Positions 49,141-59,462 of a DNA stretch of 64,000 nucleotides are shown piece by piece; position 1 is the stretch's first letter; each line of letters begins with the position of its first letter. The stretch spans positions 1,636,293 through 1,700,292 of the forward strand of contig CM017573.1 in NCBI GenBank assembly GCA_007844125.1, given 5' to 3'. The notes beneath the pieces were generated by a model. The model was not told the DNA's origin and ran no database searches. It worked only from the letters and a program-made list of their open reading frames with translations. The DNA is from Sinonovacula constricta (Eukaryota > Mollusca > Bivalvia > Cardiida > Solecurtidae). Both the position numbers and the translations under genes were made by a program.

Positions 49141-49500
49141 ACAAAACAGAACGTCGTTTATTGAGATTTGTACATACGTAAATCATTTAATACAAACATA
49201 CATTCACACAATAAAATACAATAGTCACGTGATCCAATCACAATTTTACAAATATAACAAATAACATGGAACTTTTGGAGAGCAAATCATTAATATCAGC
49301 ATTTACATAGTTAAGTAGTTTTTTTCTTATATTAAATGCTTGCTTTATAAAATTAGCAATATTTAAAAGAGCTGTATTAACTTGTTTTGACATTAATATA
49401 TTAAATTTGTAAACCGATGGTCTATTATAAAAATAAGAAAATACAGTTGGTGTTAGTACATGAAGAGATGGCGGACGGTCAGGCACCACTTGAGGTATTT
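49141..49500 (-). mobile_element. 3' end of a degenerate retroelement-like repeat
   Basis: On the minus strand the sequence ends with gtacaaatctcaataaa followed by cgacgttctgttttgttc, closely matching the plus-strand end at 62770-62810. A shared 3' end with AATAAA and a TTCTG-like tail suggests a non-LTR retrotransposon or related SINE. The 83-codon minus frame upstream (49238-49489, e.g. LNIANFIKQAFNIRKKLLNY) could be the remains of its coding region, but I cannot place it in a family. The upstream boundary is a guess. Confidence 0.35.
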
Positions 49501-52500
49501 TGTACGTCCAGATTGTTCACCAAGATATCTATGTGATCCTTACCAAATGGTCTTGACTTATAACATATAGGAACAAACTGATTTAATTTCAATGAGTTAA
49601 CTGTGGTTTAACCTGTCATCTAAAATATTGTAAAATCTGGTGGAATTCCCGATTTAACCAGAATCAACGTAACTTTTAACAGCATTGTCGACGTCTTGAC
49701 ATCTAATGCTGAGTTCATTTTTAAAGTGAGTGGCGAAAATCTAATTTTTGAAATAAATCTTGTCAATCTTTGAGTTTATTGTAAGTTTCCCAATTTAAAG
49801 ACAAATCATTTCAAATCGTACCAACAACTCTCTGTAAAGTGTCATAAAAGAGCTATCATTTTTTAAATATCTTGACTAATTTGTGTCTGCTACTGGCTTC
49901 GTAATTCAATTAAAACATGAACATACTTCTGAACGAATTTTCAAACGTCTTGAAGATGCAATCAATATACAGAGAGATATTGCCGCCTACGGTTTGAGGT
50001 CGGAACAAAGAACGGTGGTGGCACGATTACAAATTTAGAATAATTGAATCGATCTTCGTGCAAACAATCGTGCTCACCATATAGGCAATAAAATACGACA
50101 GTTAAGTGGGAACAACATGTGTGCTTCTCTGGGAAGAATCATAAGACTGAATGACCCTTTAATCTTGCATATTTCGAGAAAATTTGTAATAGCCTAAAAT
50201 GAAAGATATGGCGTATTTTCAAGAAATGAACCCGAAATAACTATGAACAACAGTTTTTCATGACAAGTTGTATTATATTCTGTTCTTTAGTTATTTTTTC
50301 TTGGAAGTTGGATATCTTATTTTCTTCACGATTCTATAGTCTGTCTAGTTCGGCAAGTCACCTTCAGATATTTCAGTCCCGGGCAGCTGTTTTGTGTTCT
50401 GTTAATTCGTATGAGACCAAGTCTGGGAGTCTGCATGCCTACTGTAACCATACAATTTATATGTTAATATTAAACTGGTCTTTCCTATTTTCTTATTTAA
50501 GAGTTTGTTATATTTGTATTGTCCGAAGATTCTGTGCACTCAGCATTGGGGCCATTTGGTGTCGTAGTTATCATCACCTCACAGCAACCTGAACGACAAT
50601 GGGCTAAACAAACCGTGCGTTGTCTTTTGGAATAGAAGGCTTTTATGGGAAATCCTTAAGAGTCTCTTATTTAATAAAAATGCATCACATACAAATCAAC
50701 GCACATCAGTTACTAAATCATTAAAGCATTGCTCAGGCTTAACATTGTTGTCCGATTGATGTTTTATTACAAGACGCTTACAGGGTGATTCGTTTTATGT
50801 TGTTTCTCCGCGAACACGCGTCGATAGTGTCAACAAACACTTCCCAATAAGTTCCAGTGATTGCCACTTCACGGACTTGCAAAATCCCGCACAATCTCGT
50901 CAAAGCCCTGACCAAGCACATCAGGACATAACATTGCTGAAGTGCTCGGTCCAAAAGCTAATATGTTAGAAAGGTTGTTTAGACCCGTTTCCATTTTGTC
51001 GTGTGATTGTTTGATGTAGGCATAATCCAATATGTTATATTGGTCGGCCTTCTTGACAGATCCGAGAATCCATTCAATTACAGGTTGGCTGGACAAACGT
51101 GACCAGAAACTAAAGCTTCATATACTCGTGGGTTCCTAGGGAAAGGCAATACTAGTCACGGGACGCGTATTACTCTTCCCGTTATCAAACAAATTTTGCA
51201 AAGCTGTCTGATTACCTAGATGAAAATTGAAATGTGTTTTTGGTGTGCAGAGCAAAATGTCATTTGTGTCCCTCGGTGTCGTATATTGTGCTTCATTTGA
51301 AAGAGAAGTGTGCTTTATTTGAAGTCAGATGTTGTATAGTAGTAACATTAATATTGAAAAAGCTGCTCCATGTAATGGCGTTAACATAAAAATAAAACAT
51401 CAATGCTGAACAATACTCAGGTTCCTTGGCCAAATCACAGTCTTGGATCTAAAACCATACGTTTGCAATAGTTAGAGTTTCTGTAGAGTGTTTTGGAATT
51501 TAAGGAAGTCTGTTCTTCTGGCTTGTTTCTAGTCGTTCTGTATGAATATTTGACCATTTATGGTCTTCCATGATGCTGTCATTCCGAGGTATGCGCCTTT
51601 GAAAAATTTTCTATAGTGTTTTGTTTGGCGTGGTGAAGGTAAATGGATTTCTGATGTCGAATGTCAACGTCTCGGCCTATGTTAATCAACCTGACAGACT
51701 GTATCATGACATTACTTATTCAGGCATTAATTGTAGTAATCAGCTTGTTTCCTTCAAGCAACACTGTCCTTCCTGACTTCAATGTTTTATTGATCACTTA
51801 GACGCTTTCCGTATTAAGTGTTTACAATATTGATCAGTGTCATTCAAACGCTGTCTTTTAATAACGCAAAGCGTTTGTGTAAATTAAAACATGCGACTTA
51901 AGGACACTTTTGGAGTTTAAACTAGAAAAAAGCGTTCCTAGACAAAACAATTAAAGAAAAAATGGTGTAACTTAGATGTTGGTGAAATAAGAAAAAACTA
52001 ACATACGATCGAGGACTATTTTTTCTGTGTTCCCATGACGCCGCGTGATGTATCCTATCAGGTAAGGCTTCGTGACACTCTGTCAATGTTCAGTGATGTA
52101 TGGCGGAAAAGTATAGAGAAGCCTGCTAAACAGGATAGCTCGGCGCACATGTAAGATAAGCATCCATTGGTTTAATATTCGTGTTGTGGTTAAGCGCGTA
52201 TGGATGTAGGCAGTAGAACTGGATAGTCGCATGTGGCAGACAATACAAATAATAAAAATTGATTACACTTTTGCTGCGACATATGCTGTTTTGATATAAA
52301 TAAACCAACTTCTCTATTGATTATTTTTTCATGATTTTCTTTTTATTTCAACCGTTAATACCTGAATTTAATGTATATATTGACTGATTCTGTAATGAGC
52401 AAGGTTCGATTGGTACATTGAAAAATGGCTGATTGTATGCATTTCAGTAATCATGTGTATTAATTGGGTGTCAGACATATATAGCATACCTTGGATATGT

Positions 52501-53077
52501 ATTTTATACAGGTCTAGTTTTACCCCAGCCCCCAACACCTTCACCCCCATTAAATTCTGTTGTTGCTATATTGGCTCATTGTAAAAATGTTTTCTGTAAT
52601 ATGTCTGATACCCAACATTCAGGGCTAAAAGGTCCAGCCGCTTGGTTGCGACACATCGCGTTGGTTTTATAGGTATACCGTATGCGCGATCGGAGTCTCG
52701 GGAAAGATTTGGCGGAAGTTACTCTATCATGACAAAATAAAGTTATAAAATGGCTTGGGTCTCTTCTACGTTCACGATTTCGTCGTGTTTTGTATGTTAA
52801 AATTAAGTGTATAATAACTATTGAACCCATTGTATATAGAAAAAACCAACACGTACCGGTTAATATAAGGAGACGAATGGTTTTGTAACATCCATAAATA
52901 TAGTCCAGACGTGAAATATTACCTAAGCTTAAAAATAATCTTGTTACATTATCATAATATAAAATGGATTGAATGTCTTTTATTCACCCGAGTCAAACTT
53001 GTTGTTTTAGAGATGTCCAAGTGTAACTATATCAAGCTCATCCCCTACCCCTTTATTATTATCTTTTTAAATCCCGC
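49501..53077. other. unique spacer with one protein-like minus-strand frame
   Basis: Mostly AT-rich with unrecognised short frames (50260-50592, 52126-52308, 52368-52550, 52576-52830). The candidate at 50869-51119 is listed separately. No RNA gene was recognised. Confidence 0.4.
50869..51119 (-). other. possible C-terminal exon, unrecognised
   Basis: An open minus-strand stretch of about 80 codons ends at TGA. Composition is balanced and non-repetitive (…SSQPVIEWILGSVKKADQYN…, …KMETGLNNLSNILAFGPSTS…, …CPDVLGQGFDEIVRDFASP), the most protein-like frame outside the arrays. It has no ATG at its 5' end but does have an acceptor-like tttag just upstream (near 51111), so it would fit a last exon. 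I see no AATAAA close behind it and cannot name a family or find a partner exon. An old transposon fragment is an alternative. Confidence 0.22.
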
Positions 53078-53307
53078 ACCCACCCACCCCAACCCCACCC
53101 TCTTTTGCTTTGTCTGTTTTGTTAGACATTGAGATCACGGTGATGGACGTTTTTGCGAAGTTTTCGGCTATTTTAATGAAGAGAGACACCTGATAGATGT
53201 CCGGACAGAACCTCTTGCGAGTCGCTAGGTCAGCCTGAAAATTGCTCAAGTTTTCGCCTTGACTGGGACTCGAACTCCTGCAGTTGGGGCGGGGGTGGGG
53301 TGGGGGT
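53078..53307 (-). other. two opposed G-quadruplex motifs flanking a tRNA-like SINE remnant
   Basis: A C-rich run at 53078-53100 (cacccacccaccccaacccc) gives a G4 motif on the minus strand; a G-rich run at 53286-53307 (ggggcgggggtggggtgggg) gives one on the plus strand. Between them, read on the minus strand, gagttcgagtccc (complement at 53259-53271) is a B-box-like sequence of a tRNA-derived SINE, with no A box visible. The element is decayed. Confidence 0.35.
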
Positions 53308-54236
53308 TATAATTTGTATGATGAATTATGATTAATTTAAAAAAAAATAAACTATGTGGCGTTAAACAGGATGCACAATAAAATCCCAACAGGACTGATA
53401 GATTTTTGCGCCTTTCTTAATTGGACAAACAAAAAAAGCGAGATGTAAATGTTGCTATCTCATATGTCCGTACTGTTATTGTATTTCTCTTCAAAGTTGG
53501 CCAAATCGGGGGCTACGGCATTTAAAAGTGATCGTTTTCAGTTTGCACTCAAAGTTAATATAAATTTGAAAACGTTTACCGGAGTTACGGGATTTTGAAT
53601 TTGGGATTGGCAGTGACATATTGTTACAACGATCGTGATTGGCACGGCCACACGGAAAGTAGTTCCATGTAAGTGGCATTCTTGCTAGCATCATCACAAT
53701 GTCGAAAACTGAGGGAAATTACAGGTTAGCTAGAAATTCTTCTCTGTTTAGCTCCGTAGTTTTCTCACCAAGCTGTGTTGCTCTAGAATTATTCCAGGGA
53801 AATGGATGGCTATACAGTGCCCAAGGATGTAATTAACCGGTCGAGCAAAATAGAATAAATCCGACACTTATCGATTTAAATATCCGGAGAGGGTCCCCGG
53901 AAAGTTTTCATACGTCTTCTTATTTCTACAGCCAAAAATAGCGTGAGTAGATTTGACGTGAGAACATAATGGTGTTGGTGATAATGGAGAGGTAACTTAA
54001 TCAAATGGCGGAGAAAATGAGCTTCCGTATGCGCCTTACTGTTTGGTAGTTTGGGTAAACGTTTCTGCAACATATAATGAAGAGTATGTGGACAACAGTT
54101 GCTATTTCTTAAAAAAAATGCGAATGTCCAAAATAAGTTTTTGAACAAAGTTTGAACGTGTTGGTTTGTTATAAGTCGTATGATTAAATAGACTTACTTT
54201 GGCATTGTTGTTGAGAAATATATTTAACGTAGAACA
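53308..54236. other. unique spacer
   Basis: No gene recognised. The frames 53491-53697 and 53876-54148 (both minus) are without known domains. ggcgttaaac near 53360 resembles the 3'-terminal wording of some mollusc SINEs but stands alone. Confidence 0.4.
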
Positions 54237-54247
54237 TGTATTCTTGT
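54237..54247. repeat. target-site duplication, left copy
   Basis: tgtattcttgt, identical to 54573-54583 on the other side of the SINE. Its last bases merge with the tttg tail, so the exact inner edge is uncertain by a few bases. Confidence 0.6.
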
Positions 54248-54572
54248 TTGTTTGTTTGTTTGTTTATTTGGTTTTTCGTCCCACCAACAGTATTTCAGTT
54301 ATCTGGAGACGGTGTCCACTTGAAGCAGATAAAGTGCTGCCTTCACTGTGTATTGCATGCCTTGAACACCTGGCATGATACTACACCCAGTCACATTATC
54401 CTGACACCGGACCAACCAGTCGTGAAACTACCCTTATATTTGCTTGAGCGTTAGCAAGGGAGCTATGCCACTACCATTTATAACGACTTTGGTATGTCGC
54501 GGCCCGGGATCGAACCCGGGGCCACCCGTACCTGGAGCCGACGCTCTACCGGTTGCGCTACCAGGTCCGGTG
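54248..54572 (-). mobile_element. tRNA-derived SINE, about 325 bp
   Basis: On the minus strand the element starts near 54572 with a tRNA-like head: A box tagcgcaaccg (complement at 54550-54560) and B box ggttcgatccc (complement at 54506-54516), the RNA polymerase III internal promoter of tRNA genes. The head reads like a tRNA 5' part (cctggtagcgcaaccggtag) but the acceptor stem does not close, so it is not a functional tRNA. A unique body follows (about 54480-54280), then a 3' end ctgttggtgggacgaaaaac and a short tail of CAAA repeats at 54248-54265. An 11-bp direct repeat, tgtattcttgt, flanks it (54237-54247 and 54573-54583), as expected for LINE-mediated insertion. The minus-strand direction is set by box order and tail. 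The plus frame 54494-54766 (beginning MSRPGIEPGATRTWSRRST) is a translation of the tRNA head, not a gene. The SINE superfamily (for example MetaSINE or another mollusc group) was not determined. Confidence 0.85.
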
Positions 54573-54583
54573 TGTATTCTTGT
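54573..54583. repeat. target-site duplication, right copy
   Basis: tgtattcttgt, exact match to 54237-54247, directly outside the 5' end of the minus-strand SINE. Confidence 0.65.
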
Positions 54584-55744
54584 ATTGTTCTGAGTATGTG
54601 GATACTTCGCCAAAAAAGAGTCGTTGTTGTTTTTTGGAGTTGTTATTTTCGTGTATTCTTTTTTCTCTTCGACTTTTCTCTTGTTCTTAATGTTCTACAC
54701 CTTGACATATCCTTATACGACCCCTCTGTTTGTTTCTTATTCTCTATAATACCTTGGGGAGTTTAACAGTCCTTGGATAAAGAGCCTATAAGTTATATCA
54801 ACAAGACACGTATCTGGACCGATTTTTAAGTTACGCACAATTACTAGGTACTTTTCGATTCTTCGAAAAAAGGTTACGCACGTACGTAAATTGCGTAATG
54901 GCAGATACGCGCCTGTTATCAACTCCTGCAAGTTGTCCACCGTTTCTATGTCATTCTTCTTGCAAATATTTATGTTCACGCAACCCGCGTTGATTCTGTT
55001 TTAAAGCATTTATAAATTGTAAACAAGCACTTCCTTATAAACAGCATTGATTCCCAAAAACATTTTAATACGATGCAGCAATATTTATTATTTTCTGGAA
55101 TCTAATTAAGTTCGAGTGTGGCTTTTGTTTAACTTTGAGCTGTCTTTTGTCCTCTGTTAGCCAAATACATTAAATCATTCGGCTATCTGATTGAAAGCAC
55201 ATACATCAAACAATGCCGGCTTGGTCCAGTATTTGTATTCTATAAGAAGTGTAAACAATCTCTGAACAATTGGACACATTTTAATGATAGCTGAAGAGGA
55301 TGTACTTGAGGAATTAAAAGGGTTAAGATGACAGCCCGTGTGGTAATTGGAAGTAGTATTTGTTTATCATCGACAGTCGGTAAATAGGCGTCGAAAATAA
55401 AACTATTACAAAAACAAATAGCGGTGTATAGTTACTCGATTTATTTGATGTTTACCTCTCCGCTGTATTTATACTTATGCACCTATTTCGACTTCTGGAT
55501 AATTTTATAACAATGTTTATTATTATCACTACACACTTTCTACTATTTTTAATTAATTAGAAAACGCTTTATCGGTGACAGTACCTGGGCTATACGCATA
55601 ATACCAACAGGTCAGCCTATGTATTATTAAATCAATCAACTGGGCATTACGATAGGACCAATATACTTAACAATACAAAATGTAGAAACAGTGGTCGTTC
55701 AAGTTAAACTTGGCTCTCTGTTAGTATTAGTATTAGTATGTTTG
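54584..55744. other. unique AT-rich spacer
   Basis: The minus-strand frame 54737-54979 (80 residues) has no recognised family. A short (tattag)n run is at about 55722-55737. Nothing else recognised. Confidence 0.45.
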
Positions 55745-56190
55745 ATTCGAAAATGTAATATGTCAGGAAATTGTTCTGGTTTGTACACAGAAATTTGAAT
55801 GCGTAATAGCTATGGACATCTTTTCAGGTGTAACTTATCGAAATTTGTATCTGCAGCATATAAGACTATCTTTCCGGTATTTTCTCATAGCAATTTGCAT
55901 ATGCAATATATAAGGCTATCTTTCCGGTTTTTACACATAAAAGATGTATTTTAAACAAATGGGGTAATTTTTCTGGTTAATATGCAAAGAAATTTGTATA
56001 TGGAACATGTAAGGAGACCTTTCCGTTATTTCGCCATAGAAATGTGTATACTCAACATATAAGGTCACCTTTCCGGTTTTTACACATGGAAATATGTAAA
56101 ATACACATATAAGGTCATGTTGTCTGGTTTATACGCAGAGAAATTTGTATATGTATCATGTAAGGCGATCTTTCAGGTCTAACACATCAT
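55745..56190. repeat. old, diverged tandem repeat, about 56-60-bp unit, 7-8 copies
   Basis: Variants of agaaatttgtatatgcaaca, tataaggctatctttccggt and tttacacat recur about every 56-60 bp with many substitutions and small indels. It is much more diverged than the other arrays. Confidence 0.8.
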
Positions 56191-57143
56191 GTACTTTGTG
56201 GATGAATTATTCTCTGACTCGTATAATTCGAAATATGTGTATAATATGTTTAGAAAAGAAAAAAAGAAAAAACTATTGATCTAACAAGAAACAGTTTTTA
56301 ACTATTCAGTTCTTTCGGAATTAATATAAGGGATTACTATATCTGTTTTTAAAAAAACTTGTCTGAGACCATCTTATTGGCGCAAACGATCACGTGACAT
56401 AACATCAATTAAAACTAGTTTTCTTGTGTCTGACATAAATTAAATGTACATGTAAGTATCAATAAAATCCAGAGACAAATCTGAGACATTTATATAATAA
56501 ATTAATATATTCACATATTCATATAGTTTATGCAATCAAGAAAATTAAATGTTTTGTTAGATTCTTTATGCGAAATTGTGCCTGCATTGTTTAGGAACGA
56601 ATAAAATCATAATCAAACGGCTGTTTACACTGTAATGTTTGAGATATTTAATACATTGTTAACTGGTGGGTGGCAACGCTTGCGAGGTCGTTAACCGATT
56701 AGTACTTTCAGATATTTCACCGTGTAACCGGTGTACCGGAAGAATATTCCCACTCTGTTTCGGTACAGAAAGTTAGAAACGTCCGTTAACATATACGGGT
56801 ATATAATTGGCTGTAAACTTAGTTTGGCAAATCTTAAAAAGCTACCATTTTACTGCATTGGGATTATGTTTTAATTAAAATGTAGTAGGCGATATTTATT
56901 GTGTTTATCTAATGAAAAAAAACTGCGCACAAAAATGTAAGAAAAATGCCAGGTTTACTCAAACAGAGCCTTACTAAGTTAGGATACAGTTTTGGGTCTT
57001 GTATTGTTTGTAATATATACCTAAGGTTTACTAATTTTATTAAAATGTTCTATAACTTGTTTCGTGTGTTTTTACTGTTTAGATAATATAGCAGATCCTT
57101 TTTTTTTTCGTATCAAACTTAGCATCATTTTTTTTTAAAATAA
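56191..57143. other. unique AT-rich spacer
   Basis: No gene or RNA recognised. An aaagaaaaaaagaaaaaact-type purine run lies near 56256-56274. Confidence 0.45.
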
Positions 57144-57175
<32 letters not shown>

Positions 57176-57199
57176 AAAAAAAAGAAGAAGAAGAAGCAT
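57144..57199. repeat. poly-C run followed by A/GAA-rich run
   Basis: 21 consecutive C (57144-57164) followed by an A-rich stretch and gaagaagaagaag. The glycine-run frame at 57125-57325 (minus) is its translation. Homopolymer length here is likely to be imprecise in any assembly. Confidence 0.9.
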
Positions 57200-57758
57200 T
57201 AAATTGAAGATGTGTAAATGGTTAATAAATGCGATACAAAAACGATGGCGCAAAACAGAAAGAAGAAGAGTTTGACCCAAATGACATTCTGAGCCACACA
57301 CCCCTGTCAACCGATATGGAAACATTCATTGTAAAAGCGATATAGCGATAAACATTGTATGGTTCACATTAAACATGTTTATTCTACATTTTTTTTATTT
57401 AATAACAATTTTAAATTGTATATGACCTGTTAGTTGTTATTGTACCATCCGGACATTCGGCCACATGTATATTTGTAGCGTTGTTTTCTGTCCTTATATT
57501 GGTGCTGAATTCATTGATGTATAATCCTCATTATGATGTAGACAGTGTTTTTCTTCTCTGTATTACACAACAATACAGACAACATTTCAAAAAGAGTACC
57601 TACTATAGGAGGCCATGCTGACCTTTGCTATTTCTAGATAAGAAGAGGTTTTCTAATTATTTGTCTTGTGAGTTCATGAATAATTTACCTTTCCCCAGCT
57701 TAACGTGTGAAACGTAATTATCCAAGCTATCACCAGAAGCATTTTAAACTACCAACTC
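57200..57758. other. unique AT-rich spacer
   Basis: Nothing recognised. Confidence 0.45.
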
Positions 57759-59391
57759 AAGGCTTTGAAGACGTATAAGAGAATCTGAGACTTTTTCTGT
57801 ACGGGTTTCTTGTCTTACAGTATGTGGGAAGACGTATGTGGGAATCTAAGACTTTTTCTGTACGGGTTTCTTGCCCTGCACTAGTCTAGGAAAGTGTATG
57901 GGAGCGCCTGAGACTTTCATGATTTCTTGTCATTCACAAGGCTAGGAAGACGTATAAGAGCGCCCGAGACGTTCACTGTACAGGTTTCTTGTTATGCCTT
58001 AGGCTGGGAAGACGTATGGGAGCGCCAGAGACGTTCACTGTACAGGTTTCTTGTTATGCCCTAGGATGGGAAGACGTATGAGAGCGCCTGAGACGTTCAC
58101 TGTACAGGTTTCTTGTTATGCCCTAGGATGGAAAGACGTATGAGAGCGCCTGAGACGTTCACTGTACAGGTTTCTTGTTATGCCCTAGGATGGGAAGACG
58201 TATGAGAGCGCCTGCGACGTTCACTGTACAGGTTTCTTGTTATGCCCTAGGATGGAAAGACGTATGAGAGCGCCTGAGACGTTCACTGTACAGGTTTCTT
58301 GTTATGCCCTAGGATGGGAAGACGTATGAGAGCGCCTGAGACGTTCACTGTACAGGTTTCTTGTTATGCCCTAGGATGGGAAGACGTATGGGAGCGCCTG
58401 AGACGTTCACTGTACAGGTTTCTTGTTATGCCCTATCCTGGGAAGACGTATAAGAGCGCCTGAGACGTTCACTGTACAGGTTTCTTGTTATGCCCTAGGA
58501 TGGAAAGACGTATGAGAGCGCCTGAGACGTTCACTGTACAGGTTTCTTGTTATGCCCTTGGATGGGAAGACGTATGAGAGCGCCTGAGACGTTCACTGTA
58601 CAGGTTTCTTGTTATGCCCTAGGCTGGGAAGACGTATGAGAGCGCCTGCGACGTTCACTGTACAGGTTTCTTGTTATGCCCTAGGCTGGGAAGACGTATG
58701 GGAGCGCCTGAGACGTTCACTGTACAGGTTTCTTGTTATGCCCTATCCTGGGAAGACGTATGAGAGCGTCTGAGACGTTCACTATACAGGTTTCTTGTTA
58801 TGCCTTAGGCTGGGAAGACGTATCGGAGCGCCTGGGACGTTCACTATACAGGTTTCTTGTTATGCCCTAGGCTGGGAAGACGTATGAGAGCGCCTGAGAC
58901 GTTCACTATACAGGTTTCTTATTATGCCCTAGGCTGGGAAGACGTATGAGAGCGCCTGAGACGTTCACTATACAGGTTTCTTGTTATGCCCTAGGCTGGG
59001 AAGACGTATGAGAGCGCCTGAGACGTTCACTATACAGGTTTCTTGTTATGCCCTAGGCTGGGAAGACGTATGAGAGCGCCTGAGACGTTCACTATACAGG
59101 TTTCTTGTTATGCCCTAGGCTGGGAAGACGTATGAGAGCGCCTGAGACGTTCACTATACAGGTTTCTTGTTATGCCTTAGGCTAGGAAGACGTATGAGAG
59201 CGCCTGAGACGTTCACTATACAGGTTTCTTGTTATGCCCTAGGCTGGGAAGACGTATGAGAGCGCCTGAGACGTTCACTATACAGGTTTCTTGTTATGCC
59301 CTAGGCTGGGAAGACGTATGAGAGCGCCTGAGACGTTCACTGTACAGGTTTCTTGTTAATACTCTAGGCTTGAAAGACGTATGAGAGCGCC
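57759..59391. repeat. minisatellite, 62-bp unit, about 26 copies
   Basis: The unit reads gggaagacgtatgagagcgc, ctgagacgttcactgtacag, gtttcttgttatgccctagg ct. The first three copies (57759-57950) are diverged. Units up to about 58735 carry ctgtacag; those from about 58780 to 59290 carry ctatacag and are almost identical to each other; the final unit returns to ctgtacag. Confidence 0.98.
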
Positions 59392-59427
59392 TTATAAACC
59401 AAAAATGTTAAACACTTTTCTTAACTA

Positions 59428-59462
<35 letters not shown>
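59428..59462. repeat. TTA microsatellite
   Basis: About eleven tandem tta trinucleotides. Confidence 0.95.

Noticed and set aside
54500..54570. Intact tRNA gene on the minus strand
   Set aside because: A and B boxes are present but the acceptor and anticodon stems do not close, and the segment continues into a SINE body with tail and target-site duplication.
54494..54766. Plus-strand frame beginning MSRPGIEPGATRTWSRRST
   Set aside because: This wording is the translation of a tRNA-like B-box region of a SINE on the other strand.
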